64,000 nucleotides of DNA from Microcebus murinus (lineage: Eukaryota; Chordata; Mammalia; Primates; Cheirogaleidae). The stretch spans positions 37,926,501-37,990,500 of the forward strand of contig NC_134108.1 in assembly GCF_040939455.1 (NCBI RefSeq), given 5' to 3'. A program made the position numbers and the translations under genes. The first letter of the stretch is position 1. Every line of letters begins with the position of its first letter. Positions 14,735 through 44,799 of the stretch are shown here, in pieces. Under the pieces are notes generated by a model that did no database searches, was not told the origin of the DNA, and saw nothing but the letters and a program-made list of their open reading frames with translations.

Positions 14735-14900
14735 TTAAGTACATTTTTGTAACACTTACTCTGTGCCAGACATTGTTCTACGTGCTTTGTAATAATTAAG
14801 TCTATCTTTAAACACTCTGTATGAAGTACTATCTCTATTTAATAACTTAGAAAACTCTTTTATTTCTCTTGGTAAAATTCAGAGTTAGGTGTACTTCATC
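14735..14900 (-). mobile_element. MIR fragment
   Basis: Antisense MIR: CACTTACTCTGTGCCAGACA, TGCTTTGTAATAATTAAG, then a TTTAATAACTTAGAAAACTC core. Confidence 0.55.
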
Positions 14901-16492
14901 TGATGCTGGCTAGAAGAAAAAAGTCCACCATGGATATTATAGAAAAGTAATATAACAAAAGGAAAAAATCATCTTTAAGACTCACAGGGATACTATATTT
15001 CTAAAATAATTCATCACAAGAACCAAAAATAAATAAATTAGAAAATTTGCTAAAATCCTCAATTGAAAGCAAAATCCAGGAACTCAAAATACAAACGATT
15101 GACCAAAATGTGACAGACAGCTCAATCAATAAAATTTCTCTAGTATTTTAAAACTTTCTCTATGTATGTATGTGTAAAATACATATGTAGAATATGTATG
15201 CATAAATACATTTCATGACCACATTTAATGTGTATGAAATGCATGTGTAAAATTCATGTTTCAGATATCTTTGTACCCCATACCTAGCACCGACCCTGCG
15301 CTTAATAGGCTCTAAGAAATTGCTTGATGAATAAATGCGTGAATCCGCTCATCCTTTTTCCATAAATAATTATTGAACATATGAGTAAACATATTGTAGC
15401 CTCTAAAAAAAGTAGCCCCCAATTTAATATTCTGTGGCCTAATGTCTTCAACGGAAGAAGATAAATAGTATCTTAAATGTGCTCTTATTGAAGAGATCCT
15501 GTTTTGCATCTCAAGCATAAAGATTCTTTTTTTTTTTTATTTGGGGATTCATGCAGGTGACTGAACTCCAGTATTCTGCACTTTAATAATGCAATGAGGA
15601 TGTCTATGACGCTCTAATCCCTCAAAGTCCCATTTGTAAAATAATTATACTTCTAAAGCATAAAGATTCTAAATGAAAGATTTTGGTTCCTTCTAATGAG
15701 GCAAACATATCCATTAAAATATAAGCAATTAGTACATGGTATTTTGAATTTTTAAAATCACTTTTTTTATATTTAAAGGATTTTAATACCCATATGTTCT
15801 AAAATAATTACCACTAACCCTTCCTAAAGAAATAAAGGATTATAAGGAACCTGATAGATTAAGATTCTAGCTAGATTTTAAGGGGAAAGGTGATTAATGA
15901 GTTTTCAGGTGAATAGAAGCTACCTCGGGTTGTTGCTATGGTGCTTTGACACTGCTTGGCAGCAATTTGAAGGCTTAATAGGAAAGAAGACAAATGAACA
16001 CTACAGCGAAATTCACCAGGTAACACTAGCCATTGTTCCAACTACAATTCCATTGTGGTCTGAGTGATCTGAGAATAAATGCTTTCAAGGTACATCCATC
16101 AAAAGGGATTTTGTGAATATCAGACAGATATCTCAATATCGATCAGTGAAATAATAAAATCTGCCAGAGAGACTAATCAGACAATAGGTTTTTTTCTGTA
16201 TCGTGATAATCATTTCCATGTTTATGTAATTACATGATTTTAAATGAAGCAGTCATTATTCTTTACAAAGATTTAAGACAAGTGGACATATTTGTATTAA
16301 TAATATAGCTGTCAGTGTTTCTGACATTTTTGTTTTCTGACATGGCAATCATAGTCCCTATTATTTAATAATTATTTCTCTAGTAATGAAATCCGTTGTA
16401 ATGAAGGTGACTGTGTAAAAACCTATTAATTATTAAATCAGTTTTTATTCTCTGTGATGTGGCTCAAACACAGTCAGTGTTTCCTCTAAGCT

Positions 16493-16520
16493 ACACACAC
16501 ACTCACACACACACACACAG
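16493..16520 (+). repeat. (AC)n microsatellite
   Basis: ACACACACACTCACACACAC-type run, short and interrupted once. Confidence 0.85.
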
Positions 16521-16534
16521 ATGTTGCACTAATG

Positions 16535-16640
16535 CATATGCCAGAGTGAGCTTCCCCAGGGCAGCAGTCTTTGTTTTGCTGAGTGCTATATCACTAGCAC
16601 CTAGGACAGTGCCTGGAACATTAACAGAACTCGATACGTA
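16535..16640 (+). mobile_element. L2 3'-end fragment
   Basis: CCAGGGCAGCAGTCTTTGTT and ACTAGCACCTAGGACAGTGC match an L2 3' end. Confidence 0.6.
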
Positions 16641-17468
16641 TATGTGGAGAAAATTGTGCCATACAAAGCACAACAGTTATGAATTGACTTGTATTAATAT
16701 ATACATGAATGTTTCCCAGAGCAACACTGCAAAGTATGAGGTTTTGTTTTCCTTAATTTCAGCCTCCATATTCTGTACTCATCTATGTCACTGTCAAATC
16801 CACTCTATTTCCTTCAGGCATCTAATAATGTTAAAAATAATATTAATATTTGTAACTTTTCATAATGATTACTATGTCCAGAAATTGGGGTGTACACTTT
16901 ACATTTTCATTTAATCTCTACAACGTGATAAATTAGGTATTATAACCCTCATGTAATTGATCAAACAGATTGAATAACAGGTAGGAAAGTATCTTGATTG
17001 CAATGAAAAAAAGTGAAGGAGCAAGCATCAGTCTCACATGTGTCTAACTAGAAGCTCTGACCTTTATAACCTTATCACATCACCTCCCCATAACCTCCTA
17101 GTGACTATGCCCTCCTCACCACCAGAACATGAGATCACATGCTACCTGTCCTTTCTTATGTCCCAGTATCCCTACCTCCTTTCTATTCCCTTTCCCCAAC
17201 CCACCAATGCCAGAATCCATCTTCTCTGTCTAACTAGAAGGAGGGTGCACTCAGTTACATGGGATGGCTGACTAATCAACTCATTTTACTTTAGTGTAAG
17301 TTTCAATGTATTGCCTCAGTCTAACATTTCCATCTTAAACCTTTTAATGTCTACTTTTCAGTGATAAGTTTTATCTGTTCCTAAAGAATTCAGACATCAG
17401 TAAGTAATTGAGAAAAACATCCCTGAAACAAAATATAATTCATTACTGTTCTTTATTATAAAGCTAAT

Positions 17469-17659
17469 TGTTATGAAATGAATTGTATCCACCTAAAAAT
17501 TCGTATGCTCAAGCCCTAACCGCCAATGTGCTTGTATTTGGTGATTTGTCTCTAAGGAGGTAACTAAAGTTAAATGAGGCTGTAAGGGTGGGGCCCTAAT
17601 TCAGTAGGACTAGTGTTCTTATAAGAAGAGAAAGGGACCACTGCTCATTCACTCTTGGG

Positions 17660-17723
<64 letters not shown>

Positions 17724-17925
17724 GTGCAGAGAAAGAAAAGTCATGTGAGGACACCCAGAGAGGGCAGCTGTCTGCAAGCCAGTAAGAGAGGCCTCACCAG
17801 AAACCAAGCCTGCTTGCACCTTGATCTTGAACTTCCAACATCCAATACTGTGAGAAAATTAATTTCTGTTGTTTAAACCATGCAGTCTGTGGTATTTTAT
17901 TATGGCATCTGAGCAGATAAATACA
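17469..17925 (+). mobile_element. MaLR solo LTR (MLT1/MST-like) with TC expansion
   Basis: It begins TGTTATGAAATGAATTGTAT and ends near GGCATCTGAGCAGATAAATACA, with the family landmarks TTCTTATAAGAAGAG and CTGTTGTTTAAACCA. A (TC)n run at 17661-17719 lies inside it. Confidence 0.82.
17661..17719 (+). repeat. (TC)n microsatellite inside a MaLR LTR
   Basis: About 29 uninterrupted TC units; likely polymorphic. Confidence 0.95.
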
Positions 17926-18950
17926 CACACTTACCTATCTTTCAAGCACTGTGTTCAGCAATAGAAATACAAAGTTGAGTAAAGCACAGCCCAGAATTAA
18001 TGGAGATGAGGGAAATGGAGAAAAGGAGGTATGATTGATGGCATTAATGACTTTAATTAAAGTCCTATCATGGCCTTGAAAAGATTGTCTGAAAAGGTTA
18101 GATAAACTTTGATAACAGAACTAACTTTTGTGTTGGGTCCTTTAGAAAAAATAATAGTTTGGGAAAGGAAGAAATGGGGTAGTTTGGAGGGGGAAAAGAA
18201 ACAATATGAGCAAAAGTGAAGATATGAGTAATTGCATTTGTGCTTAGAAACTGACAAACAATACATTTTAATGATTTGGAACATAGGGTGGTGGTGGGAG
18301 ATGTTAGGAGTAGGCATGGATGACACTGAGGCAGGAGAAAAGGCACAGAAACCAATAGTGCCACATCAGTCCCTGGTCTTGTGTGAAAAGATGTCCTCAA
18401 GGCCTACAAGGCAATGGTCAGGAGCTATCCATAGTCATCTTCCCAATTCATCAGTGCATAATGTCAGAGGACACCAAACTTTCAAAAGGGAATGTGTTAT
18501 ATATAGAACAGAATGCAAAAGACTTGAATTTTTACAATAAAAGATAAAGAAGTTTTATACTGATTTAACATATTTAATTAAATAGCAAATACATATTGTA
18601 GAAAGAAATTCCTTCTATTAATAAGGATGCTGAATCATGCTAATGTTTAATGAGGATAATTTTGTAAAACAGGAACTTCAGGTATGCCTTTAAAGACTGA
18701 AGTTATAGAAATAGAAATGATACTCATCATATTCATACTTTATTATTTTTTCCAGTGTTTCGTGGAGTGGTTAACTAACCTACATTATGCTAATATACCT
18801 AACTTCTTCCAAGGAGATGCAATCTAAGTAGGGGATTCTATAGAATAAGGAAATTCATTTTTCACCAAAAGAAGAGATGGCTCATCATCTCTTAATTGAA
18901 TTAAAACTATTTTCTCTTCCCTTAGATGTCCTCAACATTTGTCTAGAGTG
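17926..18950. other. Intergenic, nothing recognised
   Basis: AT-rich sequence between a MaLR LTR and the hAT relic, without a coding or repeat signature I can name. Confidence 0.45.
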
Positions 18951-19346
18951 GTTTAGGCTAGAGGTGGAGAACCTGTGACCTTTGTAGCCTTCTAGGTCCC
19001 TAAATGCAACCTTTTGGCTGAATCTGAATTTTATAGAACACATCCTTTTATTTTTAATAATACATTTTTGTTCATCTTTTATATTTTTATTTTATTTTTA
19101 AAATGAACTTACTTAAAATGCCAAAGAATAAAATAATTTTTAATGAAATAATCCTCCCAGATTGACTGGCACAATTAGAACATTAATAAGCCATAAGGGC
19201 TAAACTGACGGCTGCTGTGCTCATGATTTACTTCTAACTTCTCCCACTGGCTGGTACCACTACCACATGAGGCTGATTAACAAGGATTTATGGGGTTGAA
19301 TATGCTGGTCTGTATTTTTTAAATTCTGTTTGCTTATCAGCTCATC

Positions 19347-21337
19347 ATGTCAAAAAAGACGAAGACCAAGAGAATGCTGAAGGAAGAAAACAGATTTCTT
19401 AAAGAGGACTGGGAATTGCAATATTATCTTGTTTCTACTAAAGATAAGATGATTTGCTTGCTTTGTGATACTGCAATACCAACATTAAAGAAATTCCACG
19501 CTCATCAGCACTATAACACTCATACAGACCACAGATATTTTAATTACAGGGAGAGGTAGAAAAGGTTATATTGCAGAAATTAAAGGATGAAAAGCAAAGA
19601 AAATTCTTTCAAGCATCAATAAGATCTGGAAATAATGCCACTGGAGCAATTTATTAGTAGCTTATTTACTTTGAAAAAAGGGGAAGCCATTCAGTGATGT
19701 AGAAATTGTGAAAAAACACATTGTTGAAGCTGTAGCATGATTAGATCCCAATAACGTTTCAAGTACAAACAACTAACTGCCTCTTTCAAGGAGAAGCATG
19801 AGTGATGGGCAGCATGAATTAGCCTTCAACATAACAGAACAACTTCATGCAATACTTCAAAAGAAAATATATATTATTCAATTGCTTTGGATAAATCAAC
19901 TGATACTACTGACTCAGAGCAGGCGTTATACTTCATTCAGGTCATAACAGAAGATTTTCTTTGCTAAAAAGAGTTACATGCTTTAGGCACTCTTGCAATC
20001 AGAACAGAGGGAACAGACATCTTCAGTAACTTTCAAGATAAAGGTTGTAAAATTGGACTGAATTTGGTAAATTTAGTGAGTGCACCTTCCATGACAGGAA
20101 AACATGAAGGGTTTATTGTACAGATAAAAAAAAAAGTATTAACAGATCCAGATACTCTCTTTTCATTGTATCTTGCATCAGCAAAATCTCTCTACTAAAG
20201 CTACTATTTTAAGTGACACTTTGCAACAAGTTATAAGTATCATTAACTATATTCCTTCAAATGCAGTTTCAAAACATGCTAAAATTGAAGGATGAGGTAT
20301 TCGGTGTGGATTTGCTATATCATTCTCAACTGCATTGACTATCACAGGAACAGGTGTTAGCCAAAATGTTGTCTCTATGAGAACAGATAGTTAAATTTTA
20401 TGAAGAATAGAAGCAGCAATGTGAATTACTGAAAGATTTCTATTGGAATGTGGCATTGTTGTGTGATATCATGTCCAATCAAAACAACTTAAATATTTCT
20501 TTGTGGGGCAAAACAAAGTCTATATACGATATGTGGCCAAAAAATCCAAGCATTTTGAAAAAAAAAAAAACCTATCTTTTTTTTCCATAACACGTCTTCA
20601 AAAGGAAATTTCATTTTTTATTTTTAGAGATGGGGTCTCATTATGTTGCCCAGGCTGGTCTTGAACTCTTGGCCTCAAGTGATCTTCCCACTTCAGCTTC
20701 CCAAACTGCTGGAATTACAGGCATAAGCCACCACACCCAGGTCAAAAGGAAATTTCAGATGAACATTTTCCCCAGTTAGCAAAGGTCACTGATGAGTAGA
20801 ATGATATATGCTAATCATTTGAAGGATACTCAGCTGTTACAGACCTAATTCTAATTCTCCAATTCAGAGAACTGGAGAAAAAAAAAAAGTTATGATTTTC
20901 AAATTCAGTTTCACTGACTTTGAAAATCATAACATCACACTCATATCAGCATTTCAGCCTCACCTAGTTGGCATCACCAAGGCACCTAAAGAACTGCAGA
21001 TGGAATTGATAGAGCTCTCGGTAGATGACATTTTAAAGTCATTGTTTGATGCTAAGAAAGATCCGACTGCAATATGAAAAACTACAGAATACCCACGTTT
21101 CAACAACCTGCCCATAAAATGTTTTCTTGCTTTTCAACCACTTATTGCTGCGAATCTACATTCTCCTACCTAACCCAAATCAAGACTCCTGTAAGGTCAC
21201 AAATGACTGATGCCCATCTAGAGGATCAACTGCAACTGTGGACTCCATGCTGCAACCAAATATTCAAATGCTTTCCAACAAAATGCAGACACAACAAAGT
21301 CATTACAAGTTTAGTTGTCTTTAAAATTAACAAATAG
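19347..21337 (+). pseudogene. Broken hAT transposase coding region
   Basis: The reading frame opens at 19347 with a lysine-rich start followed by a DWELQYYLV BED-finger motif, and is lost at a stop near 19559. Recognisable hAT sequence continues in shifting frames to the hATC block ending near 21337. The FLAM at 20614-20741 splits it. The open pieces of 60-90 codons are remnants. Confidence 0.85.
20614..20741 (-). mobile_element. FLAM-like Alu monomer inserted in the hAT relic
   Basis: A single left-monomer Alu in reverse orientation (GAGATGGGGTCTCA to GGCATAAGCCACC). The perfect 16-bp duplication TCAAAAGGAAATTTCA lies at 20598-20613 and 20742-20757. It therefore landed in the hAT-Charlie element after that element. 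Confidence 0.93.
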
Positions 21338-22159
21338 TTTTCATTTTGTGAAAGTATTAAGTATATAGTAGTTAGATTTTTATAAAATAATATACATTTT
21401 AAAGTACATCTAGTTGAAGCTTCTTGAATGCAGCATTATTTGATTACAGCTAAATGGATGCAGCCTTCTAACACGAAAAGGTGCCTCACCCCTGGTTTAG
21501 GCAATACCAGCAGCGAGGCGGGCAGATGATACACTGCTAGAAGTAAGTCATGTTTATTCCTAACAAAATTTAAATAGAGTAGAAACAACCAAAGTAGTAG
21601 ATTGAGTCTGAGTTGGTTTGGCTGCTCCCACAGGATACTAATTTATTCTTAAAAAGAAATGTTAAATGTCCTCAATTTAGAGATAATTAGAGCAGCAAAG
21701 CATTTAGCAAACTGGAGGGATTGCTGGGTAGTCTGGGTTAGCTGTAACACATCATGAGATTCTTAATCTATCCTTCTGCCCCGATACCCTCCCCATGAGC
21801 CCTCTCCTCTTCTAGTAATCCAAACTTCCTCATGATACCACCATCTACCAGTTGCTCCATCAAAAATCCAGGAGTCATTCTTTACTTCTTTCTATATTTC
21901 ATCTCGTGTATCCATGCCACCAACAAATCCCGCTGCTTCCACTTCCAAATTATGTGATGAATGGAGCTACCTCTCTCCATTGCCACCTCCTCAGCCTAAC
22001 TACAACCCCCTGTCAGCCTGACCACGTCAAACCCCTCAATGTCTCCATGCTTTCACCATAACTCGTTCTCCCTAGAAGAGCCAAAGTCATCATTTTTAAA
22101 GGCTGGACCTCCATTTTTCCTTACCAAAAGTGATTACTTAATATTTAATATATACAAAA

Positions 22160-22735
22160 TATATGAAGAAAAATAAGGCAAACATCAAGAAGCCAGGATA
22201 CAGTTATATTCCTTTATGTATCTCTCCCCAATCAACTCTCCCATTCACCATCCTCCAACTCTCCTGTACTGTGTTTTATATTTATTTTACCAATACATCT
22301 GTTTTTGGTCTACTACATATTTTTCTAAGCAGTTTATTCTATCTTTGCACTTTTAAAGTTCGATATAAATGGTATTATATTGTATTTGTCCTTTGGCAAC
22401 TATTTTTTTTTTTTTACCTCATTATCAGGCTTGTGATATTTATTCATGTTTGTTTTCACTTCTGTATAGTATTTCACATTCTTTTTTTTTATGAGATGGG
22501 GTCTTGCTATGTTGCCCTGGCTGGTTGGTCTCAAACTCCTGGGCTCAAATGATTTTTCCCACCTCAGCCTCCTAAATATTCCTCATTTTGAATTAACAAT
22601 ATTTTATTGATCCATTCTCCTATTGATGTATATTTAAGTGGTTTAGAGGTTTGGGGGTTTTTTTGTTGTTCTTACTGTTGTTATTACAAACAATGCTTCC
22701 CCAGATATTTTATACATGACTCTTAACTGTTTTCA
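22160..22735 (-). mobile_element. Old L1 antisense fragment split by an Alu monomer
   Basis: Sequence left of the Alu piece (GCAACTATTTTTTTTTTTTA to TATAGTATTTCACATTC) and right of it (ATTGATCCATTCTCCTATTG to ATTACAAACAATGCTTCCCC) reads as consecutive antisense L1. Confidence 0.6.
22475..22575 (-). mobile_element. Alu monomer fragment
   Basis: A reverse-orientation Alu piece (T-rich start, GAGATGGGGTCTTGC, TCAAACTCCTGGGCTCAA, CCTCAGCCTCC), truncated. It interrupts an old antisense L1 fragment on both sides. Confidence 0.85.
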
Positions 22736-23582
22736 AAGTAGCAGTTTCAAAAATCTAAGCTGGATGTAGTTTATGAAATTGCCAAAGCACCGTCAATAAG
22801 CAGAGGAAAATTAAGACAAATTTCACTGTAGGCATAATAAAATTCATTATATATATGGACATAATATGAAATAAATCACAATAAAAATTGTAACATGCTC
22901 TGATTTTAGAATGAAAAAGTTCATTTAAATACTGATAATGTCCCTAAATATCACTCAGATTTTAAGATCATTTATTTCTATTTTAAGATGAAAGTAAACT
23001 GAATACAAAAGGTACCATTAAAAATTTTAAACTCTGGAATAATGTAGTATGGTCCCTAAATGTTGATTGCCCAACACCACCACAAATGCAGGAGTTCCCA
23101 CCACAGATAACCCTGCAAGTCCTACTGGCTTGTTCTGTTTTGGAGCCTGGACTCGCTTCCCAAGTCAGCTCACACCATCCTTGCTTTTCACTGTTTTAAA
23201 ATTTTTCCTTATATGGTACAAACTTGTTATCTTAGAACTTCTACGTATAGGAATATATGAATACATGATCTAGTCATTTGAAAGTACCAACTTCAAATAC
23301 AATTGCAGGCATGATGATTTCTAAATGATGTGATTATTTTATAACAATTAATTTTTGCCTTGTTTTAGTATTCTCACTTCTAAAACATACTAATTTTTTT
23401 AAACTTAAAAATTAAAAGAAAAATTTCTCTAATTAATAGTGATAATTCCTTAGATGTAGTGTCTTTATTTTGTAATATCAGTATTTATTTTCTCAGCCCT
23501 CTGGAAATCAGGACAGTTGGGTTTCATTATGATGAGATCTTGTGTCTAAAGGTCATTTTAATATAACAAGTCAAGCCAGTTA

Positions 23583-24070
23583 TGAGGATGATGAGTTCCA
23601 CTCTCCTCAACCTAAGGTTGCTGATTGTATGTCTTGATTGCATGTTGTGGTCTTTAACCAAAACTTTAATCAGGCCTCTCTGATTTCTGTTCGACTAGGT
23701 CAACACTGTGCTTCCATTTCTGTTTCTACCAATCCAGTTTGAGCAAGAATTCTGCTAAGTCAGTTTAGGAATAGGAATAGGAATAGGAAAAATCCCCCAC
23801 CCTTATCTGACCACCCTTGGTATTTCAGCATGCTGGCCTGCCTTTTCTTTCATGTTTCCTCCTAGTAATTTTCCATCCACTGACCCTTACCCTGCTTCTT
23901 GGTTATAAATCCCTGCTTGACGTCATGGCAGTCAGAATTGAGTCCACTCCTTCTCCCCCACTGCAGGATTTTGTTGCAGTGGCCCCAACACCCATCACCA
24001 TGGCCTGCCTTGAATACAGTCTGCCTTACCATCTTTAACAAGTGTCATGAGGAATTTTTTTCCTTTAACA
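23583..24070 (+). mobile_element. Solo LTR (ERV1-like)
   Basis: About 488 bp starting TG and ending TTTAACA, with flanking 4-mers GTTA (23579-23582) and GTTC (24071-24074). A TATA box in good context, GGTTATAAATCCC, lies near 23900, preceded by a CCACTGACCCTTACCC promoter segment and followed by an R/U5-like region. No internal viral sequence flanks it. It contains a (GGAATA)n-like stretch at about 23768-23788. Confidence 0.75.
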
Positions 24071-24334
24071 GTTCTCTCCAGCAAGCCAAAGTACTGGGGT
24101 ATACAATCTTCTCTTTCCCTAAGTCCCTCAGCCTCCCCCTTCTCTCCTCTACTTTAATTCTCCCAGTTTGTCTAGAAGCAGGAAACAGCTTGAGCTAGCC
24201 ATTGGAGAGCCCTAAAAACAATCTCCTTAAATAAAAATTCATTTTTATCCTCTCTTGAAATATCATGACAAAGAAAATGCCACCACTGCTTGCTAGCATA
24301 TTTCTTTGAGAAACAGACACAGCTTTCAATTCAT

Positions 24335-24470
24335 TTCAACAATTATTTACTAGGTACTGGGCACTGGACTAGGAACCAGGCCTTGCACTAGTACTGAAGT
24401 TGCAATAAGTAAAACTTCTGACATTCTCACCCTTAAAAGTTAGTAGTGCCAAAGACTCACAGAAGGAAGA
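24335..24470 (-). mobile_element. L2 fragment
   Basis: Antisense L2-like: AATTATTTACTAGGTACTGG, then GCACTGGACTAGGAACCAGG. Confidence 0.5.
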
Positions 24471-24668
24471 AAGCTAGGCAATACCTGCCCCATGATGTTT
24501 TATAGACTCAGCAATGCCCTAACCCAGACTTTGGTATTTTCCCAAGAGAAGATCGTGCATTGAAAGTGTTAACCTAGTTTATACATGAGGTTTTAACAAG
24601 AATGAATTAGAAGATTGAAAATTATCATATTAAGAATACTTCATCATATTTAGGAAAAAGTCCTTTGC

Positions 24669-24763
24669 TTTATTGTATAAATGACAAATTCAACAAGAGC
24701 ATAAATTAGACATAATTATATAAACTTGAAGATCAGATATTTACATCTAAGCATCATTTTATT
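24669..24763 (-). terminator. SMPDL3A: SMPDL3A candidate polyadenylation signals
   Basis: Two AATAAA hexamers on the minus strand follow the stop codon, at 24763-24758 (about 200 nt downstream) and 24674-24669 (about 290 nt). Either could define the 3' end; no other canonical hexamer was noticed between them and the stop. Which is used cannot be told from sequence. Confidence 0.5.
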
Positions 24764-24964
24764 AATGGGCAGTTTAAATATATGCGATATAATAAAAATT
24801 TAGAATGCTAAAGATATCTACATTTAGGCATCACAAAAAGAAAATAAAGATAAGAATTCTGCTTGCCAACTCAGTAATTCACAAGGATATGCATAAAATT
24901 CCCCACAAACTGATCTTAGAAACAGAGCAATGTTACATTTTCCATGAACATGAACTGTGAAGTA

Positions 24965-44236
<19,272 letters not shown>

Positions 44237-44599
44237 GGCTGGCCGTGGCACGGAGCCGGGAGGCTCGGGCTGTCCCGCGGTTCCACTCGGACCGCCGGGC
44301 CCGGGGCGGGGAGGAGGTACAAGAACGACGCGGTGTAGAGGCCCAGCCTATCACGTGCAAGGGCAGGTTCCGCCGCGGGTCGGTTAGCCTGACCTTCAGC
44401 CGTTGCATAGCTATTAGCACTCTTGCTTCTTAACGTCAGTGACTGGCCTGGGAAGGAATGTTTTCGGGCCAACCCCAAGCAGATCATCTTCCTTAAACGC
44501 CACCAGGCCCTAAATAGATAGGGCTCCTCAGCAAGATGTAATGCAGAAAGCCCTGAAGTATCGTGATTTGGACAAGGCCAGCAGAAGTTTTGGATAGCG

Positions 44600-44779
44600 C
44601 AGTGGATCTCCAATTGTAGTTTCTGGAGCAGCAGCAGCAGCACCACCACCTGGAAACTCTGAAATGCACATTCCCAGGCCCCAACCCAGACCTATAGAAT
44701 CAGAATCTGGGGCTGGAGCCCAGCAAGTTCAGCAATTTGTGTTTTCACAAGCCTGGATGGTGATGTTTGAGAACCAGTG
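44600..44779 (+). mobile_element. MER5A-type MITE upstream of SMPDL3A
   Basis: A full-length 180-bp element from CAGTGGATCTC to GAGAACCAGTG, with CACCTGGAAACTCTGAAATG and CCAGACCTATAGAATCAGAA. It contains a small AGC-repeat expansion (44629-44642) and lies 0.36 kb upstream of the SMPDL3A start codon, in the opposite orientation to the copy at 43401. Confidence 0.82.
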
Positions 44780-44799
44780 CTCAAAGACAACAGGTGTTT

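Larger units (their letters stand above)
13263..16534. other. Intergenic, mostly unassigned
   Basis: Apart from a MIR fragment at 14735-14900 no gene or repeat was recognised. 15890-16460 is a candidate conserved noncoding segment. Confidence 0.4.
18959..21494 (+). mobile_element. hAT-Charlie DNA transposon relic, near full length
   Basis: An 8-bp target duplication GTTTAGGC lies at 18951-18958 and 21495-21502. The ends form 15-bp imperfect terminal inverted repeats (TAGAGGTGGAGAACC against CAGGGGTGAGGCACC). Inside are remnants of a hAT transposase: a BED-like zinc finger with CLLC and a later H-X4-H near 19430-19530, an STDTTDSEQ catalytic-region motif near 19900, and a C-terminal hATC dimerisation segment near 20900-21240 (LQMELIEL, CCESTFSYL, DAHLEDQL). 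It resembles the transposase domain exapted in GTF2IRD2 and EPM2AIP1. Several frameshifts and stops and the FLAM insertion break it; it is a pseudogene, not a host gene. Confidence 0.88.

Noticed and set aside
16459..16914. 151-codon open frame on the plus strand
   Set aside because: It runs through an (AC)n repeat and an L2 fragment; no family resemblance or exon structure.
17655..17876. Open frame with a long SLSLSL run
   Set aside because: Translation of the (TC)n repeat within a MaLR LTR.
19347..21337. Possible host zinc-finger gene
   Set aside because: Multiple stops and frameshifts, an inserted FLAM, and hAT terminal repeats with 8-bp duplications show a dead transposon.
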